This document shows, piece after piece, positions 45,432 to 55,991 of a stretch of 64,000 bases of DNA. Origin of the DNA: Anaerococcus sp. Marseille-Q5996 (GTDB lineage: Bacteria; Bacillota; Clostridia; Tissierellales; Peptoniphilaceae). The stretch is from the NCBI RefSeq assembly GCF_946893725.1, contig NZ_CAMPPE010000002.1, forward strand, positions 248,001-312,000. The letters are read 5' to 3'. How positions within the stretch are numbered: the first letter of the stretch is position 1; every line of letters begins with the position of its first letter. A program made the translations under genes and the position numbers. Below the pieces are notes generated by a model. The model was not told where the DNA came from. It saw nothing but the letters and a program-made list of their open reading frames with translations, and made no database searches.

Positions 45432-47174
45432 ATGACATATGATGGAATAGTAACAAGAAAAATTGTAAACGAACTAAATAAAAAACTTTTAGGGGGGAAA
45501 ATTCAAAAAATCACCCAACCTTCTAAAAATGATATAGTTTTTAATGTTTACTCAATGGGAACTAGCTACAAATTGCTTCTAAGTGCAAATAATAATGAAG
45601 CTAGGATAAACTTAACAAATAAAAAATTTGAAAATCCGGATGTACCACCAAACTTCACCATGGTTTTAAGAAAGCATATTAATCAAGGAAAAATAATTGA
45701 TATTTCACAAAAGGGATTAGATAGGGTTGTTATTTTTTCTATAAGTTCTATTGATGAAATGGGTTTTGATACTAGCAAAAAACTTATAGTAGAAATCATG
45801 GGAAAATACTCAAATATAATTCTAACAGATGAAAATTATAAAATCATTGATTCTATAAAAAGAGTAAGTGAGACTATGTCATCTGTAAGACAGTTATTGC
45901 CTGGCCTAACTTATGAATTTGTAGAAGATGACAAATTTGATATTACAAATCCAAACTTTTCCTATGATATAAAAAAACTAAATCAAAAACTACCCGATAA
46001 TGCAAAACCAGATAAAATTTTTCATAAAACATATACTGGTTTTTCTCCAGTCGTGGGAAAAGAGATTGCATATAGAGCAGGTATTGACCCTAGAATTACT
46101 TGGGGTTTAGTCAGTGAAGCTGAAAAAGAAAAATTGAATGATATTTTACTTCAAATACGCAATGATATTTTAAATCAAAATCTAGAAGCATATTCTTATA
46201 AAAGTGATAAAAAAATAAAAGAGTTTCATACCTTAGAATTAAGTCATTTAGATTATGAAAGTATAAAATATAGACTAATGAGCGATGCCATTGATGAGTT
46301 TTTTGATATAAATAAAACCCATGATAGACTAAATCAAATAAAGACTGACTATATCAAAAAAATAAATTCTAATATAAAAACTACTCAAAAGAAAATAAAT
46401 ATTTTAAATGATAATATATTAAATGAATCAAAGATAGAGGGTTTACGAAAGAATGGAGATTTATTATCTGCAAATGTTCATAGGATAAACAAGGGGGATA
46501 AAGAAATTATTCTAAATGATTTTTATGATGAGAATAAAGAATTAAAAATAGATTTAGATCCTTTAAAAACACCATGGGAAAATGCAGAGAGCTTTTATAA
46601 TAGAGCTAAGAAGATAAAAAACTCTGTTGACTATGCAAAAAAAGACTTGCCAAAACAAATAGAATACTTAGACTATTTAAATCAGCTTATTGACTTTATA
46701 AATAGGTCAAATAGTATAGATGATTTAAATGATATACGTGATGAAATGGTCGAAAATCATATTATTAAAAAAAGCTCCAAACATAAGGTTAGAAATAAAA
46801 AATCTAAACCATATCATTTTGTTACAGTCAATAATGCAGATATCTATGTAGGTAAAAATAGTAAGCAAAATGATTATATAACATTGAAGTTAGCCAATAA
46901 AGATGATTTGTGGTTCCATGTTAAAGATGTACCAGGAAGTCATGTGATTTTAAGATCTGAAAACTTAAATGAAGATGACATTTTAATTGCAGCATACCTT
47001 GCAGCTATGAATTCATCTATCAGTAGCGAAGAAAAAATCGATGTAGATTATACTGAGAAGAAAAATGTTAACAAAGCTAAGGGAGCAAAACCAGGTATGG
47101 TTTATTATGAAAATTTTAATACCATTACCATTAACACGAATGAAGATTTAAGCAAAAAATATAATGAAATTTAA
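45432..47174 (+). CDS. rqcH: Rqc2 homologue RqcH (NFACT family)
   Basis: Binds stalled 50S-peptidyl-tRNA and adds alanine tails to mark the nascent chain for decay; older annotation is fibronectin-binding protein. NFACT-N domain at ~1-180 (MTYDGIVTRKIVNELNKKLLGGKIQKITQP; IVEIMGKYSNIILTDE near 117). Coiled coils lie around 280-420. The NFACT-R domain is C-terminal (YHFVTVNNADIYVGKNSKQNDYITLKLANKDDLWFHVKDVPGSHVIL). 580 aa is typical. One of two rightward genes in the right half. Its own -10 and terminator make it a single-gene unit. Confidence 0.94.
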   Translation: MTYDGIVTRKIVNELNKKLLGGKIQKITQPSKNDIVFNVYSMGTSYKLLLSANNNEARINLTNKKFENPDVPPNFTMVLRKHINQGKIIDISQKGLDRVVIFSISSIDEMGFDTSKKLIVEIMGKYSNIILTDENYKIIDSIKRVSETMSSVRQLLPGLTYEFVEDDKFDITNPNFSYDIKKLNQKLPDNAKPDKIFHKTYTGFSPVVGKEIAYRAGIDPRITWGLVSEAEKEKLNDILLQIRNDILNQNLEAYSYKSDKKIKEFHTLELSHLDYESIKYRLMSDAIDEFFDINKTHDRLNQIKTDYIKKINSNIKTTQKKINILNDNILNESKIEGLRKNGDLLSANVHRINKGDKEIILNDFYDENKELKIDLDPLKTPWENAESFYNRAKKIKNSVDYAKKDLPKQIEYLDYLNQLIDFINRSNSIDDLNDIRDEMVENHIIKKSSKHKVRNKKSKPYHFVTVNNADIYVGKNSKQNDYITLKLANKDDLWFHVKDVPGSHVILRSENLNEDDILIAAYLAAMNSSISSEEKIDVDYTEKKNVNKAKGAKPGMVYYENFNTITINTNEDLSKKYNEI

Positions 47175-47209
47175 AAAACCGGTCCTTTATTTCAAGTTCC
47201 GGTTTTGTT
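47175..47209. terminator. Bidirectional terminator between rqcH and hup
   Basis: Stem AAAACCGG (47175-47182) / CCGGTTTT (47199-47206) with a 16-base loop and T-runs on both strands, starting at the rqcH stop. Confidence 0.85.
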
Positions 47210-47220
47210 TTATTTAATAA

Positions 47221-47499
47221 TTATTTATTAACTGCTTCTTTTAAAGTTTTACCAGCTTTAAATACTGGAGCTTTAGATGCTGGAATTTTGATTACTTCAT
47301 CAGGTTTTCTTGGGTTTCTACCTTCACGAGCTTTTCTATCTCTAGTTTCAAATGTTCCAAATCCAACTAATTGAACTTTTTCACCTTCTGTTAGTGCTTC
47401 AGTAATTGTTTCTATCATAGCGTTTAGTGCTTTTTCAGATTCGCTTTTTTTAAGACCACTTTTTTCTGAAATGCTTACTAATAATTCTGATTTATTCAT
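47221..47499 (-). CDS. hup: DNA-binding protein HU
   Basis: Nucleoid protein, 92 aa. MNKSELLVSISEKSGLKKSESEKALNAMIETITEAL, then GFGTFETRDRKAREGRNPRKPDEVIKIPASKAPVFKAGKTLK with the beta-arm RNPRK motif. A strong promoter and an AGGAGGAAAT ribosome site precede it, and it is flanked by a terminator, so it is probably expressed highly as a single gene. Confidence 0.98.
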   Translation of the reverse strand: MNKSELLVSISEKSGLKKSESEKALNAMIETITEALTEGEKVQLVGFGTFETRDRKAREGRNPRKPDEVIKIPASKAPVFKAGKTLKEAVNK

Positions 47500-47546
47500 A
47501 TTTCCTCCTATAAATCAATAAATAATTCTGTTTAACTCTAATTTTG

Positions 47547-47575
47547 ATTATACAAAATTATTTATGATATTTCAA
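47547..47575 (-). promoter_or_regulatory. Promoter of hup
   Basis: Minus strand TTGAAA (47575-47570), 17-base spacer, TATAAT (47552-47547). The best minus-strand promoter in the window. Confidence 0.85.
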
Positions 47576-47582
47576 GCTTTTA

Positions 47583-48482
47583 TTAGGCAAAAAGCCTAAT
47601 TTTAGACTTTTTCGTTAATTTGTTAAGATATTCCTCATATTTTTCTCTTAAATATAAATCTTTGACATTTATTAATAATTCATTCTCGTTTTCATTATAT
47701 GAATTAACCATCAAAATCATATATTTACCATCATATTCGAAAATCTCACTTACCTTATCTTTTTCTGATATTTCGGATTTTTCTAATATCGGATCATCCT
47801 TATAGACAAATTCTGAATTTATTACTTCGTAGTTCTTGATAGGGTTATCTAAATAAGATTTAAATTCTGCTGGGGAATTTATCTTATCAAATGCTTTCTC
47901 AGCTTCATTTTTATCATCAAACGCAAGTACATTGTATTTGTATTGCTTATGATACTTTTCATTTGCCTTATAAAATTCAAGAATTTCACTATCCTTAATA
48001 CCACTATGACCCAGAAAATAATTATAATGTTGTTTTCTTATCGAGTCATTGTAAATAACTTGATTAAATTTATTTTCATCAAGTCCTATGGCCTTAATAT
48101 TTGCCTTTAGAGAATCTTGACTACCTAATTGGTCTTCAAGATTATTTCTTATGGATGTCGCAGTATTATCATCTAATTTTACACCATTAGCTTTTAAATC
48201 ATTTTTCATAACTTGATCTTTAATCATAGAATCAATTAATTCTTTTTCAAGAACATCATTATTTGTTTTATTTCTTTCTACTTCGTGGTCTAAGTATTCT
48301 TCCCCGTATTTTTTTGTATAATACTTTTGGTAAAAGTCTAGTTCTTTTAAATACTCATCGTTAGATATTCTTTCACCATCAACAATTGCTAAGGCATCTT
48401 TATTTTCAGCTGCATTGCCACAAGCTGTTAAATTTATTATTAAAACTGCTGTTAAAACAGCCTTAATTATTTTTCTTTTCAT
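47583..48482 (-). CDS. SurA_N-type lipoprotein, PrsA-like with degenerate PPIase domain
   Basis: 299-aa predicted lipoprotein: signal peptide with lipobox LTAC (Cys at residue 21). Residues ~30-165 match the SurA/PrsA N-terminal chaperone domain (ALAIVDGERISNDEYLKELDFYQKYYTKKYG). The following part has the outline of a parvulin domain but lacks HILV, GGDLG-like and F.GWHII motifs. It is probably an outer-face chaperone without isomerase activity. It overlaps the true PrsA gene by 20 bases, so the two are co-translated tandem paralogues. Confidence 0.82.
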   Translation of the reverse strand: MKRKIIKAVLTAVLIINLTACGNAAENKDALAIVDGERISNDEYLKELDFYQKYYTKKYGEEYLDHEVERNKTNNDVLEKELIDSMIKDQVMKNDLKANGVKLDDNTATSIRNNLEDQLGSQDSLKANIKAIGLDENKFNQVIYNDSIRKQHYNYFLGHSGIKDSEILEFYKANEKYHKQYKYNVLAFDDKNEAEKAFDKINSPAEFKSYLDNPIKNYEVINSEFVYKDDPILEKSEISEKDKVSEIFEYDGKYMILMVNSYNENENELLINVKDLYLREKYEEYLNKLTKKSKIRLFA

Positions 48483-49548
48483 CTGAATTTTTATTTTCTT
48501 CTTCTACTGTTTCTTCTTTTTTATTTTCATCTTTAGATTCTCCAGATTCATTATTTTCTTTAGCTTCTTCAGCTGCTTGAGTTTCTTTTGTTACAATGTC
48601 TGCATTTTCAAACAGTTCATTTTTGTATTCTTCATATTTTTGGTCTTCAAGAGTTTTTCTTAAAACTTGTTTGTCTTCATCAGTTAAAGATTCATTTATT
48701 TTATTTAATTTGATGATATGCCAACCAAATTGAGTTTCTACTGGATCACTGATTTCTCCCTCTTTCATAGAGAAAGCTTTTTCTGAAAATTGTGGAACCA
48801 TGTCAGCTTTTTTGAACTCACCTAATGCTCCGCCTTTATCAGCATTTCCTGTATCTTTAGAATATTCTTTTGCAAGTTCTGCAAAATCTGCTCCATTATC
48901 TAATTTTTCTTTTACTTCTTTTGCTGTTTCTTCATCTTCCACTAGGATATGGTCTGCATCTACTTTTTTAAACTGGTCTTTGTTTTCTTCGTAAGATTTT
49001 TCTACGTCTTCATCAGATACTGGGTTATTTTTTAAGAACCATTCTTGATGTTTTGTATATAGAATATCTTTTTTGATTACTTCTTTAAACTGTTCTGCTG
49101 TTAGGTTGTAATCTTCAAGCATTTCATCAAATGCACCCTTACCATTTTGTTTTTCGATGTTATCAACTGTTTGCATAAATTGGTCAGATACTTCTTTATC
49201 AGACACTTTTATATTGTTTTTTGCTGCATCATCAAAAACTAATTTATCCTTAATCATCATTCCAACAACTTGGTTTTTAGCACCTTGGCTGCTAGCTAGA
49301 TATGAAGCATAAAAAGCCATTTCATCTTTATATTGGTCTTTAGATAAAGTTTCTCCATTTACTAAGGCAACTGCATTATCTGGAAGTTTTTCAGTTGTAT
49401 TCTCGTCTTTTTTTGCATCATCGGTTTTTGATTCAGCTGTTTCTGTTTTATTTGTATTTGTGTCATTATTTGCTGCTTGATTATCACATGCTGCTAGAAA
49501 CATTGAACTAGCTAGCATTATTGCTAAAATTTTATTTGTCTTTTTCAT
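48463..49548 (-). CDS. prsA: Foldase lipoprotein PrsA (parvulin PPIase)
   Basis: 361-aa lipoprotein that folds exported proteins on the outer membrane face. Lipobox LAAC (Cys at 21), a Thr/Asn/Asp-rich spacer, an N-terminal chaperone domain from ~58, then an intact parvulin domain (ADHILVEDEETAKEVKEKL near 199, GADFAELAKEYSKD, GGALGEF, QFGWHIIKL near 275). The C-terminal ~45 residues are a Glu/Asn/Lys-rich disordered tail. It overlaps mfd by 17 bases. Confidence 0.93.
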   Translation of the reverse strand: MKKTNKILAIMLASSMFLAACDNQAANNDTNTNKTETAESKTDDAKKDENTTEKLPDNAVALVNGETLSKDQYKDEMAFYASYLASSQGAKNQVVGMMIKDKLVFDDAAKNNIKVSDKEVSDQFMQTVDNIEKQNGKGAFDEMLEDYNLTAEQFKEVIKKDILYTKHQEWFLKNNPVSDEDVEKSYEENKDQFKKVDADHILVEDEETAKEVKEKLDNGADFAELAKEYSKDTGNADKGGALGEFKKADMVPQFSEKAFSMKEGEISDPVETQFGWHIIKLNKINESLTDEDKQVLRKTLEDQKYEEYKNELFENADIVTKETQAAEEAKENNESGESKDENKKEETVEEENKNSDEKKNN

Positions 49549-52500
49549 TTCTACTCCTTATATTACTTATAATCTCTAGTAAATCATAAGTATCTATTAA
49601 TTTTGTATTTGTTGCTGGGATTCTGAATGATGGATTATTTGATAAATCTAACTTCATTTCTCCATTATAAGATTCACTTATTTCTTTTAACTCATTTAAT
49701 GTGAATTCATCTCGATTAGTAAATCTTAAATTGATATAAGCATTTTGCTCACGAATTTCCTTAAATCCTAAGTCTTCTGCTAATGATTTTATTAAAGATA
49801 CATACATTATATTATCCACCATTACAGGTAAATCGCCATATATGTCAATCAAATCTTCTACTAGTATATTGTAATCTTCGATATTTTCAATATTTGCAAT
49901 TCTAGTATATATTTCAATTTTTTGAGACTGGTCTGAAATATAACTACTTGGGATATAGGCATTCACTTTTATATCTATAAAAACATCGGATTTTTTCTTA
50001 ACTTCAACTTCTTTACCTGACGCTTTTTCGACTGCTTCTTGCAGGTATTTTACGTACAAATCATAACCTACTGCTTCAACATGACCACTTTGACTTTCAC
50101 CTAAGAGATTACCTGCCCCTCTAAGTTCCAAATCTTTCATAGCTATTTTATATCCACTACCAAAATCGGAGAAGTCTCTTATGGATTTTAATCTTTTTTC
50201 GCTTATTTCTGATAAAACCTTCCCGCGTCTATAAGTAAAGTATGCATAAGAGGATCTATTTCCCCTACCAATTCTACCTTTTAACTGATAAAGTTGAGAT
50301 AGACCCATCATATCAGCATCATAGATGATTATTGTATTTACATTTGGTATATCCATTCCTGTTTCTATGATTGTAGTTGATAAAAGTATATCAATCTCCC
50401 CACTTATAAAATCGTTCATTATTGTTTCAATTTGTTTTGGGGTAAGTTTTCCATGTATTATTTCAAGGCTTGCATCTGGTATCAATTCTTTTATATGATT
50501 ATAAAGTAAATCTATATTATGAACACGATTATAAACAAAATATACTTGCCCATTTCTAGCAAGCTCTCGATCCATAGCTGCCTTGATAATATTATCATCA
50601 AATTCTAGAACGTATGTATTAACTGGCAATCTCTCTTCAGGTGGTTCATCTAGCGTCGATAAGTCTCTTATACCAGCTAAAGACATTTGTAAAGTTCTTG
50701 GAATTGGAGTTGCTGAAAGAGTTAGAACATCAAGACTAGTTTTCAGTTGTTTTAATTTTTCCTTATGTTTAACTCCAAATCTCTGTTCTTCATCTATTAT
50801 TAAAAGTCCAAGATTTTTAAACTTAATATCACTTGATAAAACCCTATGAGTTCCAATTACTATATCAACTTTGCCAGTTTTTAGATCTTTAATTGTTTGA
50901 TCTTGTTCTTTTTTTGAATTAAAGCGTGATAAAAGTCTAGCTTCTATTGGGAAATCTTTAAATCTTTCTTTCATAGTTTCATAGTGCTGGCTTGCTAGTA
51001 TAGTAGTTGGCACCAAAAATGCCACTTGGTATCCATCAACTATTGCCTTAAATGCAGCCCTAAGTGCTACTTCAGTCTTACCATAACCGACATCACCAGT
51101 TAAAAGACGATCCATAGGCTTATCTTTTTCCATATCTTCTTTTATCTCGGATATACTTCTTAACTGACTATAGGTTTCTTCGTATGGAAAGGATTCTTCA
51201 AATTCCTTTTGCCAGGTTGTATCTGCTGAAAAGGCATGGCCTACTTCCTTGCTTCTTTGTGAATATAATTTTACTAAATCATCGGCAATTTCATCTACAG
51301 CTTTTTTGGCACGAGCCTTAGCCTTAGACCATGTAGGAGATCCTAATGTAGAAAGTCTAGGCTTTTCACCCTTGTTACCTATATATTTGCTAACCAGGTT
51401 CATCTGATCTATAGGTACATAAACTTTATCATTTCCCTTATAATTTATAACTATAAAGTCTTTTTGAATGTTATTTACTTCTATTTGTTCAAGGCCATTA
51501 TAAACACCTATACCATTATTTTCATGGACAACATAATCCCCAATATCCAAATCAGAATAATTTATAATGTCTGTTGAAGACATTTTATTTTTTATCTTTT
51601 TTTTAACTTTCCTTTTACTTGTACCGTAAATTTCTTTTTCAGTGAAAAGGTAAAAATTTAATTCTGGTAGATAATATCCTTCATTTGCAGAATCATTTGT
51701 GACTGTAATTCTAGACGTATCCTCATCAGAAATATCTAAAATATCATTTTCACGTAAGGCATTTAAAAGGTTATTTTTATTATCCTCACTTCCTGTAAAA
51801 ATTAATGTTTTAGCTTCCTGTTTTTGATTTTTTAAGGCATCAGCAAATGAACTAATTTTTCTATTAAAATGTTCTGCCTCTATAGTTTTTAATTCTAATA
51901 ATAGTTTTGGATTAAAAAGTTTTGACCTTTTTAAAATTGATGTGAGGTTTATAATTGGATGATTTTCAATTTTCTTATAAATATCATCAGCATTTACTAA
52001 TAGTTTATTAAAGTTATTAAATACCTCTCCCCTATCTCTTTGAATAGTCACGTCTTCTAAAAAGTTTTTTTCAAAATCTTTTTGATTATCATATATCCTA
52101 GATACATCATCAACTATAATAATTGTATCTTTGGATAAATAGTCTAAATAACTTTCATAATTTTCATCTCTATAAGGATTTATTAAATCCCAATTAGCTA
52201 CATACATGGTATCTTTTATGTAGGATTTTATTTGCTTATACTTATCAACCAACTTCTGATCATTTGAGTCTTTTATATTATTTTCTAATATTGAAACATC
52301 TTCTTCTATATTCTTTAATAAATGTTCAAAATCAGATTCATCATATATAAGCTCATTTAAAGGTGAGATGGTAACTTCATCTATTTTATCAATTGTTCGT
52401 TGACTTTTTTGATCAAATATCCTTATGGAATCAATCTCATCATCAAAGAGTTCTAGCCTTACTGGGTGCGCATAATCTATAGGCCAGAAATCAATAATAG

Positions 52501-53026
52501 ACCCACGCTTAGCATATTCTCCTTTATTTTCAACAAGGCTTGTAGGATTGTAATTTAAATTTACAAGTGATTTTATAAATTTATCTATATCTACAAAATC
52601 CTCACCACTTATCTTAACAAAACTATTGTTAAATTTAGTTAAAGGTGTTAATTTATTTAAAATAGCATCCATAGTTGTAACAGTTATTAGTCGTTCATTT
52701 TTGGCTTGACTAATTAAGTTTTCCATTCTGGATGTATTTGTATCTTCATCTACAGTTTTAATATTGTAAAAATTTATTTCTCTAGATGGATAATAGCTTG
52801 CTATATCAAATAAATTATTTATATTTCTTTGGATGTCTTTAGCTTTTTTCTCATTTTCAGTTATTACAAGTATATTTTTATCTAAAGTATCAAAAAGGGA
52901 TAAAATTAAATGTGATTTTATCCCTTCTGTAAGTCCATACAAATATATTGGAGAATCTTTTAAATAATTTTCTCTAATTTTATTTAATTGTTCTGTGTTT
53001 TCTAATAATTTTATTATCTGATTCAT
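49532..53026 (-). CDS. mfd: Transcription-repair coupling factor Mfd
   Basis: 1164-aa translocase that removes stalled RNA polymerase and recruits UvrA. UvrB-like N-terminal modules; an RNA polymerase-interacting domain near 470-540 (LDIGDYVVHENNGIGVYNGLEQIE); then the RecG-like motor (LLTGDVGYGKTEVALRAAFKA, DEEQRFGVKHKE, LTLSATPIPRTLQMSLAGIRDLS, QLKGRIGRGNR); and a C-terminal TRCF domain. Full length. 3 bases after pth, the standard pth-mfd order. Confidence 0.97.
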   Translation of the reverse strand: MNQIIKLLENTEQLNKIRENYLKDSPIYLYGLTEGIKSHLILSLFDTLDKNILVITENEKKAKDIQRNINNLFDIASYYPSREINFYNIKTVDEDTNTSRMENLISQAKNERLITVTTMDAILNKLTPLTKFNNSFVKISGEDFVDIDKFIKSLVNLNYNPTSLVENKGEYAKRGSIIDFWPIDYAHPVRLELFDDEIDSIRIFDQKSQRTIDKIDEVTISPLNELIYDESDFEHLLKNIEEDVSILENNIKDSNDQKLVDKYKQIKSYIKDTMYVANWDLINPYRDENYESYLDYLSKDTIIIVDDVSRIYDNQKDFEKNFLEDVTIQRDRGEVFNNFNKLLVNADDIYKKIENHPIINLTSILKRSKLFNPKLLLELKTIEAEHFNRKISSFADALKNQKQEAKTLIFTGSEDNKNNLLNALRENDILDISDEDTSRITVTNDSANEGYYLPELNFYLFTEKEIYGTSKRKVKKKIKNKMSSTDIINYSDLDIGDYVVHENNGIGVYNGLEQIEVNNIQKDFIVINYKGNDKVYVPIDQMNLVSKYIGNKGEKPRLSTLGSPTWSKAKARAKKAVDEIADDLVKLYSQRSKEVGHAFSADTTWQKEFEESFPYEETYSQLRSISEIKEDMEKDKPMDRLLTGDVGYGKTEVALRAAFKAIVDGYQVAFLVPTTILASQHYETMKERFKDFPIEARLLSRFNSKKEQDQTIKDLKTGKVDIVIGTHRVLSSDIKFKNLGLLIIDEEQRFGVKHKEKLKQLKTSLDVLTLSATPIPRTLQMSLAGIRDLSTLDEPPEERLPVNTYVLEFDDNIIKAAMDRELARNGQVYFVYNRVHNIDLLYNHIKELIPDASLEIIHGKLTPKQIETIMNDFISGEIDILLSTTIIETGMDIPNVNTIIIYDADMMGLSQLYQLKGRIGRGNRSSYAYFTYRRGKVLSEISEKRLKSIRDFSDFGSGYKIAMKDLELRGAGNLLGESQSGHVEAVGYDLYVKYLQEAVEKASGKEVEVKKKSDVFIDIKVNAYIPSSYISDQSQKIEIYTRIANIENIEDYNILVEDLIDIYGDLPVMVDNIMYVSLIKSLAEDLGFKEIREQNAYINLRFTNRDEFTLNELKEISESYNGEMKLDLSNNPSFRIPATNTKLIDTYDLLEIISNIRSRNEKDK

Positions 53027-53029
53027 TTA

Positions 53030-53608
53030 TTATTTTTCCAATAAGTCTATTGAATTATACTTATTCATAGCCTTATCAATATTAGTTTCTAGCATCATTT
53101 CTATAGCATCTGCAGCCATAATAATTTCTTCTCTTACTATATCTAAATCCTCTCCATGAAAACCACTTAAAACAAAGCTTGCTAAGTCCATGTATTCTGG
53201 TTTTTGGCCTACTGATATTTTAATTCTAGGAAATTTATCAGTTTGTGTTTGATAAATTATGGACTTCATACCATTATGGGTTCCAGCAGATCCTTTTTTC
53301 TTAATACGAATTTTTCCAAAATCAATATCTATATCATCCTGGATTACAATAAGTTCATCATCGTTAAACTTATAGAAGTTTTTAAAGTCTCTTACAGATT
53401 CACCAGAATTATTCATATATGTTTGAGGTTTTATGAGCATAACTTTTTGGCCAGAGATTTCTCCCTGACCATAAAGAGCCTTATGTTTTAATTTTTTTAC
53501 TGGAATGTTATGCTTTTCAGATAGATAATCTATAGTTAAAAAACCAACATTATGTCTAGTATTTTCGTATTGTAAGCCAGGATTTCCAAGTCCTACTATA
53601 AAATACAT
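53030..53608 (-). CDS. pth: Peptidyl-tRNA hydrolase
   Basis: Frees tRNA from dropped-off peptidyl-tRNA. VGLGNPGLQYENTRHNVGF (residues 5-23) holds the catalytic His20 region, then KPQTYMNNSGESV near 60 and DDIDIDFGKIRIKKKGSAGTHNGMKSI near 91. 192 aa is typical. Directly follows prs with no gap. Confidence 0.97.
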   Translation of the reverse strand: MYFIVGLGNPGLQYENTRHNVGFLTIDYLSEKHNIPVKKLKHKALYGQGEISGQKVMLIKPQTYMNNSGESVRDFKNFYKFNDDELIVIQDDIDIDFGKIRIKKKGSAGTHNGMKSIIYQTQTDKFPRIKISVGQKPEYMDLASFVLSGFHGEDLDIVREEIIMAADAIEMMLETNIDKAMNKYNSIDLLEK

Positions 53609-54595
53609 CTAATTCACATCCTCAAACAGTCCACTGATTGATTCGTAAGTGTTAATTCTATGGATTGCTTCTGCTAATAGTGGTCCTATTTCTAATTGAG
53701 TAATTTTATCAATTTTTTTATCTTCTGGAAGCTCGATTGTGTTTGTAATTACAATTTCTTTTACTTTTGAATTTTCAAGTCTATCAACAGCCGGTCCAGA
53801 TAAAACTCCATGTGTTGCTGCTATATATACATCCTTAGCTCCATTTTCAATTAGATAATTAGCTGCATTTGTGATTGTTCCAGCAGTATCTACCATATCG
53901 TCTACTAATATTGCAGATTTTCCTTTGAAATCACCTATAACGCTCATTACTTCAGATACATTTGGCATTGGTCTTCTTTTTTCGATGATGGCAATTGGTA
54001 ATTTTAGATAATCAGAGAATTCACGAGCACGTCTTACACCACCTAAATCAGGACTTACAACAACAAACTCATCAGCTTTATCATAAGCCATATCTTGGAA
54101 ATATTCAGATAAAAGTCTGATTGCTGTAAAGTGGTCTACTGGAATATCAAAATATCCTTGAATCTGCCCAGCGTGAAGATCCATAGTAATAACTCTATCC
54201 GCACCTGCTTCTGTAATTAGATTTGCTACTAGTTTTGCAGTAATAGGTTCACGTCCACGAGTCTTTCTATCTTGACGAGCATATCCATAGTAAGGAACAA
54301 TTGCATTTATATATCCTGCAGAAGCACGTCTACAAGCATCAATCATAATTAAAAGTTCCATTAAATTATCATTGGTAGGAGATGATGTAGGTTGTACTAT
54401 ATAAACATCTTTTCCCCTAATTGATTCATTTATTTTGATTTTAATTTCTCCATCGCTAAATTTTTCTATCTCAGCTTCACCAAGACTGGTATTTAAACTT
54501 TTAGCTATAGATTCTGCTAATTTTGTATTTGCATTGCCTGTAATTAATTTTAATTCGCCTCTTTGAATATATTGTTGCGATTTATCAGTTGTCAT
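53609..54595 (-). CDS. prs: Ribose-phosphate pyrophosphokinase (PRPP synthetase)
   Basis: Makes PRPP from ribose-5-phosphate and ATP. Class I features: [38 protein letters not shown] near 45-80, [21 protein letters not shown] near 100, and the PRPP-binding [14 protein letters not shown] near 222. 328 aa. It overlaps glmU by 4 bases; glmU-prs-pth-mfd is a conserved Firmicutes order. Confidence 0.97.
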   Translation of the reverse strand: MTTDKSQQYIQRGELKLITGNANTKLAESIAKSLNTSLGEAEIEKFSDGEIKIKINESIRGKDVYIVQPTSSPTNDNLMELLIMIDACRRASAGYINAIVPYYGYARQDRKTRGREPITAKLVANLITEAGADRVITMDLHAGQIQGYFDIPVDHFTAIRLLSEYFQDMAYDKADEFVVVSPDLGGVRRAREFSDYLKLPIAIIEKRRPMPNVSEVMSVIGDFKGKSAILVDDMVDTAGTITNAANYLIENGAKDVYIAATHGVLSGPAVDRLENSKVKEIVITNTIELPEDKKIDKITQLEIGPLLAEAIHRINTYESISGLFEDVN

Positions 54596-55986
54596 TTTTG
54601 CTCCTTTTCTTTCTCTAAATCTCTTTTACGTTTTTTTTCTGCATATCCTGCAATATTTTTTTGTTCAGCACGTTCTATAGACAAGTAACCGGCTTCTACA
54701 TTAGATGTTATTGTAGATCCAGCTGCTATATATGCTTCTTTTTCTATCTTAACTGGGGCAACTATATTGGAATTTGAACCTATAAAAGCTTCATCTTCAA
54801 CTATAGATCTATGTTTAAATTTACCATCGTAATTTACAAATATTACCCCACATCCAACATTTATTTTACTTCCTAAATCAGAATCTCCAATATAAGCTAG
54901 ATGTCCAGATTTGGTTCCATCACCTAAAGTTGAATTTTTAACCTCAACAAAATTACCAATATGAACATTCTTACCTAGCTTAGCTTTTGGTCTTAGGTGA
55001 GCATAAGGTCCTACATCTGATCCTTGATCAACAAATGATTTTTCAATTACAGAATTATCAATTTTTACACCATCTCTTAAAATAGAATCTTCAATTCTTG
55101 ATGATCCTTCAATAATACAATTTTCACCAATTTCTGTGTTTCCCAATATTTTAACAGGTCCAGATATTATTGTATCCATTCCAATTTTTGCTTCTGGGTC
55201 TATTACAGTCATTTCTGGATCTTCGATTGTAACTCCATTTAGCATATGATTTTCATTGACACGTCTTTGAAGAATCTTTTTTGCTTGTACTAATTCTTTT
55301 TTATTATTTATGCCATAGAATTCATCTGGATCGTTAGCAGTAAATGCCATAACTTTTTTACCATCATTATATAAAATCTCGATACAGTCTGTAAGATAGA
55401 GTTCACTTTGCTCATTATCAGTATCAAGTTTGGATATAGATTCTTTTAAGTCAGATCCTTTAAATATATATATTCCAGTATTAATTTCATTTATTATATC
55501 TTGATTAATTTTTAAATCTTTATGTTCGACGATACCAATGAATTCACCTTTGTCATCTCTAATTATTCTTCCATAGCTTGCTGGATTAACTACTTTTGTT
55601 GATAGAACAGAGGCACTATTATTACTTTTAATATGATTTGATATAAATTCTTCAAGTGAAGATTTTGTAATCAGTGGAATATCGCCATTTAAAACTAATA
55701 CCTGATCATCATCTGATATTTCATATAAAGCCAAGGATGCAGCATAACCAGTTCCATATGGGTAACCTTCACCTATTTTCTGTTCTATAATCTTATCGTT
55801 TGGAAAAAGTTCTTTTAAATTTTCGATATTTTTACCAGCTATAAAAATCGTTTGTGAATTTTCGAATCTTGAAGCATCTGCTACATACTTTATTATTTCT
55901 CTATTTAGTAATTTGTGTAAGACCTTTGAGGTTCTGGATTTCATCCTTGTTCCTTCACCTGCAGCCATAATAATCGTTTTTAACAT
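54592..55986 (-). CDS. glmU: Bifunctional GlmU (uridyltransferase / glucosamine-1-phosphate acetyltransferase)
   Basis: Makes UDP-GlcNAc for peptidoglycan. The N-terminal pyrophosphorylase has [19 protein letters not shown] (7-25), [10 protein letters not shown] near 76 and LNGDIPLI near 100. The C-terminal half is a left-handed beta-helix ([25 protein letters not shown] onward), with [26 protein letters not shown] and the catalytic His in [11 protein letters not shown]. 464 aa is typical. Five bases after deoD. Confidence 0.97.
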   Translation of the reverse strand: MLKTIIMAAGEGTRMKSRTSKVLHKLLNREIIKYVADASRFENSQTIFIAGKNIENLKELFPNDKIIEQKIGEGYPYGTGYAASLALYEISDDDQVLVLNGDIPLITKSSLEEFISNHIKSNNSASVLSTKVVNPASYGRIIRDDKGEFIGIVEHKDLKINQDIINEINTGIYIFKGSDLKESISKLDTDNEQSELYLTDCIEILYNDGKKVMAFTANDPDEFYGINNKKELVQAKKILQRRVNENHMLNGVTIEDPEMTVIDPEAKIGMDTIISGPVKILGNTEIGENCIIEGSSRIEDSILRDGVKIDNSVIEKSFVDQGSDVGPYAHLRPKAKLGKNVHIGNFVEVKNSTLGDGTKSGHLAYIGDSDLGSKINVGCGVIFVNYDGKFKHRSIVEDEAFIGSNSNIVAPVKIEKEAYIAAGSTITSNVEAGYLSIERAEQKNIAGYAEKKRKRDLEKEKEQK

Positions 55987-55991
55987 AAGTT

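Noticed and set aside
47582-47600. Hairpin ATTAGGC/GCCTAAT at the end of the second PrsA-like gene as its terminator
   Set aside because: On the minus strand it is followed by AAAAGC, not a T-run; the T-rich side faces the wrong way.
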